Of a DNA stretch of 64,000 nt, positions 55,234-63,805 are shown piece after piece (the first letter of the stretch is position 1; every line of letters begins with the position of its first letter). The position numbers and the translations under genes were made by a program. The notes beneath the pieces were generated by a model, which was not told where the DNA came from, ran no database searches, and worked only from the letters and a program-made list of their open reading frames with translations. Source of the stretch: Candidatus Thalassolituus haligoni (GTDB lineage: Bacteria; Pseudomonadota; Gammaproteobacteria; Pseudomonadales; Oceanobacteraceae); the NCBI RefSeq assembly GCF_041222825.1, contig NZ_CP139482.1:465001-529000 (forward strand), read 5' to 3'.

Positions 55234-55323
55234 GTGCGTCGGCCTTTTGGTTGCCGGGGCAGCCAAAAGGCGCAATCTAACATTCTGCCCCGAAGGATTC
55301 GAGTGCTTGTCCAGACTCGGGCT

Positions 55324-56286
55324 TCAGAGGTCAATGGTCAACTGACGACTGTGTGCTCGTGAACAACAGGGGGTGAAACAGTTATTGGCAGCCTGTTCAT
55401 CCGGGGTAAGGAAGCTGTCCCGGTGTTCTGGAGTCCCTTCCAGGACGGTGGTCAGGCAGGAGCCGCAAATACCCTGTTCGCACGACAAGGGGACATCGAT
55501 ACCCGCAGCCAGCAGCGCTTCGGCTGCGCTGGTGTCGGCAGCCACCCGGATCACCTGATTGCTGCTGCTCAGTAACAGGTCAAACGCGCGATTGCCTTGC
55601 TCGTCGTCGTCGCTTGGGCTGGGGGCACTGAAATATTCCCGATGCAGTTGTTGGGCTGGCCAGCCAGCCTGAGCAGCGCCGTCCAGTATATAGTCCATAA
55701 ATCCGGCTGGGCCACAGACGTAGATATGGGTGGTCGGGTCGGTTTGTTGCAACAGGGTGGTGATGTCCAGCCGTTGGGCCGATTCACTTTCATCGCAATG
55801 GATATGAACCTGATCACCGTATTCGGACTGTTGCAGGTCGTTAAGGTAGGCCATGTTGGCTAACTGGCGACCGCAATAATGCAGCTCGAACGATTTGCCT
55901 TCACCGTGCAGGCTGGCTGCCATTGAGCGAATAGGGGTCACCCCTATGCCGCCCGCCACCAGCAGCGAATGCTGGGCGCTGCTATCCAATGGGAACAAGT
56001 TTCTGGGGGCGTTGATCTGCAGCGTACTGCCTTCAACTGCAGCCTGGTGAATGGCGGTCGAGCCACCACGAGAGTCGGCTTCCAACTGAACTGCGATGCA
56101 ATAGCGATGGCGTTCAGCCGGGCTATTGCACAACGAGTATTGGCGCACGGGGCCATTCGGGGTGACGACATCAATATGAGCGCCAGCGCTGAATTCCGGT
56201 AACTCGCCGCCGTTTGGGGCGGTCAGTTCCAGGCTGATGATTCGCTCTGATTCCTGAGTACGTTTCGAGACGATAACGTCAAACAT
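55324..56286 (-). CDS. VanB-like oxygenase reductase (second copy)
   Basis: This 320-residue reductase has the same architecture as VanB: flavin domain with RQYSLCN, VAGGIGVTPIRSMA and CGPAGFMDYIL in the nucleotide domain, and C-terminal [2Fe-2S] cluster CEQGICGSC with a last cysteine in FTPCCSR. It is clearly paralogous to the protein at 4837 but diverged throughout. It probably serves the Rieske oxygenase at 56559, from which it is separated by a MITE-like insertion. Confidence 0.88.
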   Translation of the reverse strand: MFDVIVSKRTQESERIISLELTAPNGGELPEFSAGAHIDVVTPNGPVRQYSLCNSPAERHRYCIAVQLEADSRGGSTAIHQAAVEGSTLQINAPRNLFPLDSSAQHSLLVAGGIGVTPIRSMAASLHGEGKSFELHYCGRQLANMAYLNDLQQSEYGDQVHIHCDESESAQRLDITTLLQQTDPTTHIYVCGPAGFMDYILDGAAQAGWPAQQLHREYFSAPSPSDDDEQGNRAFDLLLSSSNQVIRVAADTSAAEALLAAGIDVPLSCEQGICGSCLTTVLEGTPEHRDSFLTPDEQAANNCFTPCCSRAHSRQLTIDL

Positions 56287-56343
56287 GCTGTTTACCTGTA
56301 CGAGTGCAGTCCGCCGGGGCTGTTATCCCCGGCGGTGGTTCTA

Positions 56344-56529
56344 GGGGACGTTCCAATTAGTTAACGTGGCCTGTCAGGAGGAAAATCCCGTCAGGCAAGG
56401 CGTTGGACGCCGAGAATAGCGCGTCCTTTTCAAGTCCGACAACACCGCATGGAACACCGCATGGCGGGATATTGACCCTGACCCTTCGGGCTCTCAGCAG
56501 GCTCGGTTTAATCATTGAGAACGTCCCCT
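56344..56529. mobile_element. MITE-like element, 186 bp, between reductase and oxygenase genes
   Basis: Its ends are inverted repeats (GGGGACGTTC at 56344; GAACGTCCCC ending at 56529), with no coding capacity. The core CAAGGCG...CTTTTCAAGT..CAACACCGC is shared with the 265-bp element at 12921. No clear target duplication is seen. It lies 58 bases before the reductase ATG on the transcribed strand. Confidence 0.65.
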
Positions 56530-56558
56530 CGGTTTGAGGAATAGGATGCTGAGCTGGC

Positions 56559-57602
56559 TCAGGTCGCGGCGTTTTCTGCCTTGATCAGCTTGTCCAGTGT
56601 CCTGCGTGCACGAATGGCTCCTGCGTCACCGATCAGCAAGACCGGTTTGTTTTCCCAGAAGTCGCTGTCACCCATGTTGTCTTGCTGGGCTTCCAGCATG
56701 GGCAGGTCTTCGGTTTCAAACGGCACGCTCAGGTTGGCGACCTGTTCGTCAGCCAATTGCTGCGCATGCGGCCCGATGGCCTTGGGAAAGGACATGCCAA
56801 ACCAGTAATGCGTGGAATGTGCGGTTTCGGGGGTGAAAATATGTGGAATCAAGGTTTCGATGCCGTTTTCTCTGGGCTGTCCGGTGGGGGTTGCACCGCT
56901 GATCAGCAGCATGTTGGCCGGGGCGTCCCAACGGACGTCGATCCAGCGATCGACCCGTTTTCCATGTTCAATGCCCCAGGCCTGGTACAGGAAATCGGGC
57001 AGGATTTCGTTGTTGGTTTGGCGCATGGACCAGACGGTGTCGCCATCCTGTTTCACTTCGGTGACCGAGTCTTTGACAGCATCGCTGCCCAGCGTGCCAG
57101 GATGCAAGAACTCGATATGGGACAGGTCTAGAATGTTATCGGACTCCAGCACATAGTTGGCTTTGGCATATAAATACCCTTCACCCACGTAGAAATGTTC
57201 CCGATCCATGCAGGAAAAATCGGTTATCAGTGCTGGGTCAGCCTTGTCTTGGTCACCCATCCAGATCCACAGACAGTTGTGTTTTTCGACCAACGGGAAG
57301 GTCTTGACGCGAGCGGCTGCGGGTATTTTTCCATCACCGTGCGGATTGTGCACGCACTGGCCGGACTGGTTGAACTGCAATCCATGGTAATTGCACTGGA
57401 TCGAACGGCCACCATCGCAGAGGCTGCCGCTGGACAGGGGGACAAAACGGTGGGGACAGCGATCCAGCAAGGCGTGGGCCACGCCTTCGTTGTCGCGGTA
57501 GATGACGACTTTCTGATCCAATAGGGTGCGGGGAAACAGTTCCCCGGTGCTTACTTCGCTGGCCCATGCGGCCACGTACCAACAATTCATCAGATAAGGC
57601 AT
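56559..57602 (-). CDS. Rieske non-haem iron oxygenase, VanA-like (second copy)
   Basis: This 347-residue oxygenase has Rieske ligands C49-P-H51 and C70-N-Y-H73 (CPHRFVPLS, CNYHGLQF) and the mononuclear iron site DNILDLSHIEFLHPGTLG with H162 and H167. Start ATG 57602 follows AGGAG; the frame is open to 57698 without support. It resembles O-demethylases such as VanA and sulfonate methyl-monooxygenases. Its substrate is probably a methoxylated or methylated aromatic different from vanillate, as vanA is also present. Confidence 0.85.
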   Translation of the reverse strand: MPYLMNCWYVAAWASEVSTGELFPRTLLDQKVVIYRDNEGVAHALLDRCPHRFVPLSSGSLCDGGRSIQCNYHGLQFNQSGQCVHNPHGDGKIPAAARVKTFPLVEKHNCLWIWMGDQDKADPALITDFSCMDREHFYVGEGYLYAKANYVLESDNILDLSHIEFLHPGTLGSDAVKDSVTEVKQDGDTVWSMRQTNNEILPDFLYQAWGIEHGKRVDRWIDVRWDAPANMLLISGATPTGQPRENGIETLIPHIFTPETAHSTHYWFGMSFPKAIGPHAQQLADEQVANLSVPFETEDLPMLEAQQDNMGDSDFWENKPVLLIGDAGAIRARRTLDKLIKAENAAT

Positions 57603-57924
57603 ACGGTGTTCTCCTGCTGGGTTATGGATGCTGTTATCCCTTGCCGGGCGTGATGATCCATGACCTGGTGATTTATTTTTATGTAGCGGGTGTTTCAAAG
57701 GTTAAATTAACATTGTTAAGTTAACTATGTTTACTTTAGTGGTGAGTATTTTTTATGTCAAGGTTCCGGAGCTGACAAGTTGAGTCTGCTGTGAGGGTAA
57801 GCACGGTTCAAGATAGCGATGGTTGGTAGCTGATCATCAGAAACAGGCACTGGCTACCAGTGCCTCAGGTGATCGGTCAGCACCAAGTGGGTGTTCGAGA
57901 CATTGGCTGCTGTGCGATCGGCTG
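57603..57924. other. Region between the LysR gene and the second Rieske gene
   Basis: This 322-base gap carries the tandem palindromes at 57701-57725 near the Rieske start. The rest (57726-57924) shows no gene or clear terminator. Confidence 0.55.
57701..57725. promoter_or_regulatory. Tandem GTTAANTTAAC palindromes
   Basis: GTTAA-A-TTAAC (57701-57711) and GTTAA-G-TTAAC (57715-57725) are two perfect 11-bp palindromes 14 bp apart centre to centre, about 100 bases upstream of the Rieske ATG. Such paired sites suit a dimeric repressor, perhaps the TetR protein at 54628. Confidence 0.6.
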
Positions 57925-58848
57925 CTACGCCGGGGGTGAGATATCCAATTGGGAGGTGGCTTTGACCAGCAGTTCTCTGAGCCAGATTAGCCCTTTGTCA
58001 TTATTACGGTACTGATGCCATTGCACACATTGCTTCATTCGCGCCATGGCAAAGGGTACGGGCTTGATCGTGAGCGGCCAGATTCTGGCAATTTGACGGG
58101 CCAGGCGTGCGTGCACAGTGGCGATGTTTTCTGTCCCTACCACCATGGAAGGCAATACGGCAAAGCTGTAGGTGCTGACGGTAATGTGACGGTTGATGCC
58201 GTATTCCTGGTTAATAAACTGGCTGAAAAAATCTCGGCGATGGGCGGAAGGCTCCATGCTGACATGACCAGCATTGGCATAGGCCGCTACGGTCAGGGGG
58301 GTGTGTGCAATAGCGCTGTCGTTCCACATCATGCACACAAAATCTTCTTCATAAAGTACATCGCTGGGGTTTTCGGCGGAGACAAAGTCCGACGGAATAA
58401 TCAGCAGGTCGGCCTCGCCTCGCTCCATGGACTTATGCGGATTTTCAATCTGTGGCAAAAACCGGAAGCGGGCATTGCTGTTTTGTTGTTCTGCCAGCAT
58501 CAGCAGGTGGGGAATAAGTACCATCTGGGTGTAGTCAGAGCAGAAGATACTGAAGGTTCTGTCGGTAGTGGCGGGGTCAAAGTTGGGCTGGATAAGAATA
58601 CTGCTTTCGATCAGATTGAGCACATTACGGACGGAATCCTGCATGTCTTCCCCTAATGGCGTGATGTACATCTTACGGCCGATCTGGGTCAGGATATCGT
58701 CGTTGAAATACTCCCTCAGACGTGAGAGGGAGTTGCTGACGGCGGATGGACTCAGGTTCAGCTTTTCTGCTGCTCTGGTAATACTTCGTTCTTTTAGCAA
58801 CACATCCAGTGCGATCAGCAAATTCAGATCCAGCTTGTTAAAACGCAT
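57925..58848 (-). CDS. LysR-type regulator (NahR/NodD-like N-terminus)
   Basis: This 307-residue regulator has HTH ITRAAEKLNLSPSAVSNSLSRLREYFND (about residues 23-50, read in parts) and a LysR effector domain. ATG 58848 follows GGGGA and gives the usual MRFNKLDLNLL start; the frame is open to 58926. It is divergent from the DUF1302 operon, with a LysR-type box between them at 58958-58972, so it probably controls that operon. Confidence 0.88.
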   Translation of the reverse strand: MRFNKLDLNLLIALDVLLKERSITRAAEKLNLSPSAVSNSLSRLREYFNDDILTQIGRKMYITPLGEDMQDSVRNVLNLIESSILIQPNFDPATTDRTFSIFCSDYTQMVLIPHLLMLAEQQNSNARFRFLPQIENPHKSMERGEADLLIIPSDFVSAENPSDVLYEEDFVCMMWNDSAIAHTPLTVAAYANAGHVSMEPSAHRRDFFSQFINQEYGINRHITVSTYSFAVLPSMVVGTENIATVHARLARQIARIWPLTIKPVPFAMARMKQCVQWHQYRNNDKGLIWLRELLVKATSQLDISPPA

Positions 58849-58957
58849 GATGTTTCCCCTCTTGTCTCGCCATTCCGGCTCACAGAGTAGAGTCTTTCCA
58901 GCTGCTTTGACCAGCCTTATTGGCAAATGGGCGGATGGCTGAATTATTCAATAAACG

Positions 58958-58972
58958 TTCGATCTTATCGAA
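58958..58972. promoter_or_regulatory. LysR-type box
   Basis: TTCGAT-CTT-ATCGAA is a perfect inverted repeat and contains the T-N11-A motif (58959 to 58971). It lies in the lysR-DUF1302 divergent gap, 110 bases from lysR and 161 bases from the DUF1302 ATG. Confidence 0.6.
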
Positions 58973-59132
58973 TCCTCTGTTTAGTTTTAAGCGTTTTACT
59001 GAATGGTCAGTCACTCGTAATCTGCCCTCTCGCGGTACATCGCTAGCCTCAGTTCAGTAGCGATAACGCTGGCTCCGGTGTTCGGCTCCCTGAATAAAAA
59101 CAACAATCTCCAAATAATTGGAGGAGGGTCTG

Positions 59133-60809
59133 ATGACGATAAACACTCGCAAGGGTATGGCTCCCGTGTGTCAGAAATTGCACCCCAAAGTGCTCTCTCT
59201 GGCCATCATGGTATGCACAACATCTGTTCACGCATTTACGATTGATACCGGTCATCCGGAACTGTCCCTGCGTTTGGATAATACGGTCAAATACAGTGCT
59301 GCCTATCGCCTCAAAGAGCGGTCTGCAGAGCTTTCCGAAACACAGTACGATGCCAATGGCATTGTCGGCCCCAATAATGTTAACCAAGACGACGGTGACA
59401 ATAACTTCGACAAGGGGCTGGTCTCCAACCGACTGGATATCCTGACTGAGGTTGACCTGGCCTATAAAAACATGGGCGCTCGAGTCAGTGCGGCGGGTTG
59501 GTACGATCAGATTTACCATCAGGATACCGACAACGATACCACTACCTCTAATGCCGATTCGGCAGATGAGTTTTCAGACGATGCCCGCACCATTATGGGG
59601 CGGGATGTTGAACTGCTGGATGCCTTCGTGTACGGCTACTTCAGCTTTGGTGAGCACATGAGTACGGTGCGGGTCGGGCGTCATACCTTGCTATGGGGTG
59701 AGAGCCTGTTTTATGGCGCGAATGGTATTGCCGGTGGTCAGGCACCGCTGGATCTGGTGAAATTGTTATCGGTTCCCAATTCCCAGTTCAAGGAAGTAGC
59801 TCGGCCGCTGGGCAAGGTGTCTGCCACCTTATCGTTGTCCGACTATTTGTCGCTGGGTGCCTATGTTGGTTACGAATGGGAGAAAACCCGTTTGTTGCCA
59901 GCGGGTGCTTATCTGTCGAGCAATGATGTACTTGCTGGAGAACGTTTGAATGCTGGCCCCACCGGTGTGTTTGAAAATGGCGGTGATATGGAGGCGTCTG
60001 GCAGCGGCCAGTACGGCCTGCAGGCACGCTTGTATGTGCCTGAGGTTGACACCGATTTTGGTCTGTACGCCATTCGATACAATTCGTTTTCTCCCAGCGT
60101 TATCTACACCACCTTGTCTGGTACTCCGCCGGAGCTGACGGCTTCCAAGTTCCAGTGGGCCTATCACGAAGGGATCAAGGCGTTTGGCGCCAGTTTTGCC
60201 AAAACGGTCGGCGTGTGGAGCTTGGCGGGTGAAGCCTCCGTTCGTCTGAACGCACCGTTGGCCAGTTCTGGCGTAACCATTCTGGAAACCATCGGTGTCG
60301 GCACTGAATACAACAACAGTGATAACCCTGGTTATGCGGTAGGCAAGACGGGTCATGCCCAGGTGTCATGGCTCGCCAGCCTCGGCCCTTCGTTTATTTC
60401 AGATGAGGCCAGTTTCTTGGGTGAAGTTGCCTGGAATACGCGTATGGCCATTACTGATAACGAGGGTGCATTGAATCCGAATACCGATAAATCGGCATCG
60501 GCTATTCGGGTTGTTTATAGCCCGACCTATCGCCAGTTATTCTCCGGTATTGATGTAAGTCCAACGATCGGTGGTAGCTATACATGGGGTCGTTCGTCTG
60601 CCGTTGGCCCGGCTTTTGGTGTTGACCGGGGCGGCGATTTTAATGTTGGCGTCAAGGCAATATATCTGAGTCGCTGGACTGGTTCGCTGAGCTATATGAG
60701 GTTCCACGGACCGATTGGCTCAGGCAACGATAACAATAATGACCCCCAATTCAAACAAGCGCTGAAAGACAGGGATTACCTCTCATTGTCTGTCAGTACT
60801 ACCTTTTAA
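59133..60809 (+). CDS. DUF1302 outer-membrane protein
   Basis: This 558-residue exported protein has a signal region (VLSLAIMVCTTSVHAF) and then a DUF1302-type beta-rich body, with GRHTLLWGESLFYGANGI and LRLDNTVKYSAAYRL, ending in YLSLSVSTTF with C-terminal Phe as in outer-membrane proteins. ATG 59133 is used because GGAGGAGG precedes it. DUF1302 and DUF1329 proteins are typically encoded together in bacteria that degrade hydrophobic compounds; their exact role is unknown. Confidence 0.85.
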   Translation: MTINTRKGMAPVCQKLHPKVLSLAIMVCTTSVHAFTIDTGHPELSLRLDNTVKYSAAYRLKERSAELSETQYDANGIVGPNNVNQDDGDNNFDKGLVSNRLDILTEVDLAYKNMGARVSAAGWYDQIYHQDTDNDTTTSNADSADEFSDDARTIMGRDVELLDAFVYGYFSFGEHMSTVRVGRHTLLWGESLFYGANGIAGGQAPLDLVKLLSVPNSQFKEVARPLGKVSATLSLSDYLSLGAYVGYEWEKTRLLPAGAYLSSNDVLAGERLNAGPTGVFENGGDMEASGSGQYGLQARLYVPEVDTDFGLYAIRYNSFSPSVIYTTLSGTPPELTASKFQWAYHEGIKAFGASFAKTVGVWSLAGEASVRLNAPLASSGVTILETIGVGTEYNNSDNPGYAVGKTGHAQVSWLASLGPSFISDEASFLGEVAWNTRMAITDNEGALNPNTDKSASAIRVVYSPTYRQLFSGIDVSPTIGGSYTWGRSSAVGPAFGVDRGGDFNVGVKAIYLSRWTGSLSYMRFHGPIGSGNDNNNDPQFKQALKDRDYLSLSVSTTF

Positions 60810-60825
60810 ATAGCCGGAGGCAATT

Positions 60826-62187
60826 ATGTATAACAACAAAAGCCGGGCACTGTTGGCCGTTATTTCTACAACGGTATTGTCGTGTTCCAGTCTGGTCGCC
60901 AGCGCGGCTGTTTCAGAAAAAGAAGCTGCTCGTTTGCAGCGGGATCTGACCCCGCTTGGTGCCGAGCGCGCCGGGAATGCGGCTGGTATCATTCCTGCCT
61001 GGACTGGCGGTTACACCCAGCCAATTCCCGGTGATGTGGCGGGCGGGCGTCGCAGCGATCCGTTCAAGGATGAGCAGCCGCTGTACACCATCACCGTCGA
61101 CAACATGAATCAGTATGCCGATCAGTTGACTGACGGTGTCAAGGCGATGCTGCAAAAATACCCGGATAGCTACCATCTGAATGTCTATCCGACTCATCGT
61201 ACTGCGTCAGCGCCCCAGTGGGTGTATGACAACACTGCCGCCAATGCGATTCGCGCGACTCTGGATGGTCACACCCTCAAGGGTGCCTACGGTGGCGTGC
61301 CGTTCCCGATTGCTAAAACAGGTCTTGAAGCCATTAAAAATCATATTCTCGGCTGGGCGGGAAGCAGTTGGGAGGTGATGCTGACGCAATATCAGATCAC
61401 TTCGAACGGCAGAAGCGTACTGACCACCGAGGGGTCTATTCGCCAGAATATGCCGTATTACTTTCAGGATGGCAGCGTGGATAACTACGATGGCATGTAC
61501 TGGGAAATTAACCTGACCAACGTCGGACCGCCGATTCGTGCCGGTGAAATGATCGTCGGACGTGATAACCTGGATGCCGACAAGTCGGCGGCCTATGTCT
61601 ACCTGACAGGTCAGCGCCGGGTTCGGCGTTTGCCGAATGCCTGTTGCGATACGCCAGCTCCCGCTACTGCCGGTCTGATGTCATTTGACGAGATATCGGT
61701 GTTTTCGGGTCGTACCGACCTGTTCGACTGGAAACTGCTGGGCAAGCAGGAAATCCTGGTGCCCTACAACCAGAACCGGTTTTTGCAATACAGCGAAGAT
61801 CAGATCATTACCGGCCAGCACCTCAATCCCGCAGCCGTACGCTGGGAGTTGCACCGGGTGTGGGTCGTCGAAGCGACACTGGCGGAAGGCAAGCGTCATC
61901 GTGTTCCCAAAAGCAAGTACTACCTGGACGAAGACACCTGGCAAGCGGTGTTGGGCGACCGTTGGGATGGCAAAGGCCAGCTGTGGAAGACGTTGTGGGG
62001 CTTTAACTACGTGATGCCAGACTTTCCCGGCACGATTCGCCAGACCTTTGGTTACTACGATCTGTTGTCTGGTGAAGGTTATGTGGCCAATGTCTTGAAC
62101 GATCAGGAATTCCATCACCGACCGACCAATCGTTGGCCAACCAATACCTTTACCGGCCAGGGCCTGGCAGCACAAGGGGTTCGTTAA
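60826..62187 (+). CDS. DUF1329 periplasmic protein
   Basis: This 453-residue protein has a signal peptide to about residue 28 (AVISTTVLSCSSLVASAA) and the DUF1329 features LTPLGAERAGNAAGIIPAWTGG, FPIAKTGLEAIKNHI and YLTGQRRVRRLPNACCDTP. It starts 16 bases after the DUF1302 gene, forming the usual pair. Envelope location is expected; the molecular function is unestablished. Confidence 0.88.
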   Translation: MYNNKSRALLAVISTTVLSCSSLVASAAVSEKEAARLQRDLTPLGAERAGNAAGIIPAWTGGYTQPIPGDVAGGRRSDPFKDEQPLYTITVDNMNQYADQLTDGVKAMLQKYPDSYHLNVYPTHRTASAPQWVYDNTAANAIRATLDGHTLKGAYGGVPFPIAKTGLEAIKNHILGWAGSSWEVMLTQYQITSNGRSVLTTEGSIRQNMPYYFQDGSVDNYDGMYWEINLTNVGPPIRAGEMIVGRDNLDADKSAAYVYLTGQRRVRRLPNACCDTPAPATAGLMSFDEISVFSGRTDLFDWKLLGKQEILVPYNQNRFLQYSEDQIITGQHLNPAAVRWELHRVWVVEATLAEGKRHRVPKSKYYLDEDTWQAVLGDRWDGKGQLWKTLWGFNYVMPDFPGTIRQTFGYYDLLSGEGYVANVLNDQEFHHRPTNRWPTNTFTGQGLAAQGVR

Positions 62188-62622
62188 TAGCAAATCAGCG
62201 ATACCGGATTTGAATCGTTATCTCCTGTGAGTGGCAGGGGTAGTCTCTTGAAATAACAAGGGTTTGGATTCGGTATTACTGCGGTGTGATCGAGTTGGAT
62301 ATGTGCATGATGTGAATGGGACATGAAAATACGATTGCTTGGTAAGCCACCGGGTAACCGCTTGCTTGCCAGAGTTATGTTGTTGGGTTGTATCTCGGTG
62401 GTAATTAATGGCGGCCAGGATCCATTTTAACGTGCCTTGTTTTATTGGGTTGGTTCAGCAACAAGGTGCTTTGACTTTCAGAGGTTAATTCAGCGTTTGA
62501 CGATAATTGTTAATGGTGTCGGAGGGCCTCTGAAAGTCTTTTTTATTGTGTGTGGATATCTGAGGATATTCTGTTTTTACCGTTGTTATTAATTTATGTT
62601 ATTGATTTGATCAGGAGGAATT
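62188..62622. other. Intergenic region before the alpha/beta hydrolase
   Basis: This 435-base gap has no gene I can support. It holds the long hairpin at 62473-62538, then an AT-rich stretch and a CAGGAGGA ribosome site for the hydrolase. Confidence 0.6.
62473..62543 (+). terminator. Long-loop terminator-like hairpin
   Basis: GACTTTCAGAGG (62473-62484) and CCTCTGAAAGTC (62527-62538) form a perfect 12-bp stem with a 42-base loop, directly followed by TTTTT. It resembles an intrinsic terminator with an unusually long loop, or a leader element ahead of the hydrolase gene. Confidence 0.55.
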
Positions 62623-63780
62623 ATGTTTCGATATTTTCCAACCAACTATCCGTGGAATTTATCCGTCGATCTGGCCATTGAAATGGGGGCCAAGATGGGT
62701 GAAATCGAGGAAATGTGCGCACCGCTGATGGAGGCTTCCAAAAAGCGTGACGCGGAAGGCACGGTTGCATTTCGTGAAACCTGGGCGCGTATGGCCGACA
62801 AACTCTGCGATCTGGCGGCTGAAGATGAAACCAAAGGGCGACTGATCTCTGCCGGAGAAAAATACAACCGGGCTGCAACGTATTATCTGACCGCCGAGCG
62901 TTTGCAGGCCCATGGTGCAGAAGGTCGTCTGGCGTTATTTACCCGTTTTCTGGAAGTGTTTAACCGCGGTACCGAGCTGACCAAAGAAAACTGCGTGCGG
63001 GTAGAAATTCCCTACGAAGGCACACACCTGTCGGCGCTGTATGTGCGGGCGGAAGGGGTGGATGGCCCGGCTCCAGTGCTGGTACAGGTCAACGGCCTGG
63101 ATTCCACCAAAGAAATGAAATACCGCGTTGGTTTGCCCCGCATGCTGGCTAAACGGGGGGTGGCTTCCCTGGTTATTGATCAGCCAGGCACAGGTGAAGC
63201 GTTGCGTTTGCAAGGTTTGCCTGCACGCTTTGATGCCGAGCACTGGGCCAGCCGCGTGGTCGATTGGCTGGAAGCCCGCGATGATATTGATGCTGCCCGT
63301 ATTGGTATGGAAGGGGTGTCGCTGGGTGGCTATTACTGTCCTCGTGCCGTGGCATTCGAGCCGCGTTTTGCTTGCGGTGTGGTCTGGGGTGCTAACCACG
63401 ACTGGCGCGACGTCCAGAAAAAGCGCCTGGAAAATGAAGGTGATTTTCCGGTGCCGCATTACTGGGAACACGTGCGCTGGGTCTGGGGTGCGAAAGACAT
63501 GGGCGACTTTATGGCGATTGCGGAACAGGTTCACCTGGATGGTGTGGTTGAGAAAATCAAGGTGCCATTCCTGGTTACCCATGGTGAAAAAGATTCCCAG
63601 ATTCCATTGAAGTGGGCTCAGCGCACCTTCGACCAGCTGGTGAACAGCCCTGACCGTGAACTGAAAATTTTCACCGAACGTGAAGGTGGTACCCAGCATT
63701 CCAGTTTTGATAACCCGGACAACGCTGGAGCCTATATTGCTGACTGGGTTGCCGAACACTTGAATGGCCGCATCGCCTAG
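62623..63780 (+). CDS. Alpha/beta hydrolase of FrsA/pseudooxynicotine-hydrolase type
   Basis: This 385-residue soluble hydrolase has an N-terminal helical domain (about residues 1-125) and a C-terminal alpha/beta domain. The triad is readable: nucleophile S233 in GVSLGG, D324 in GEKDSQIP and H359 in GTQHSS, with the oxyanion region VNGLDSTKE near residue 157. This architecture occurs in carbon-carbon bond hydrolases such as the one for dihydroxypseudooxynicotine. CAGGAGGA precedes the start. It lies with a VOC gene and downstream of DUF1302/1329. The substrate is unknown. Confidence 0.82.
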   Translation: MFRYFPTNYPWNLSVDLAIEMGAKMGEIEEMCAPLMEASKKRDAEGTVAFRETWARMADKLCDLAAEDETKGRLISAGEKYNRAATYYLTAERLQAHGAEGRLALFTRFLEVFNRGTELTKENCVRVEIPYEGTHLSALYVRAEGVDGPAPVLVQVNGLDSTKEMKYRVGLPRMLAKRGVASLVIDQPGTGEALRLQGLPARFDAEHWASRVVDWLEARDDIDAARIGMEGVSLGGYYCPRAVAFEPRFACGVVWGANHDWRDVQKKRLENEGDFPVPHYWEHVRWVWGAKDMGDFMAIAEQVHLDGVVEKIKVPFLVTHGEKDSQIPLKWAQRTFDQLVNSPDRELKIFTEREGGTQHSSFDNPDNAGAYIADWVAEHLNGRIA

Positions 63781-63805
63781 CACTGTCTTTTCAGGAGAAG
63801 CAAAG

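Noticed and set aside
59049..59519. 156-codon minus-strand frame over the DUF1302 start
   Set aside because: It lies antisense to a gene with a strong ribosome site and signal peptide.
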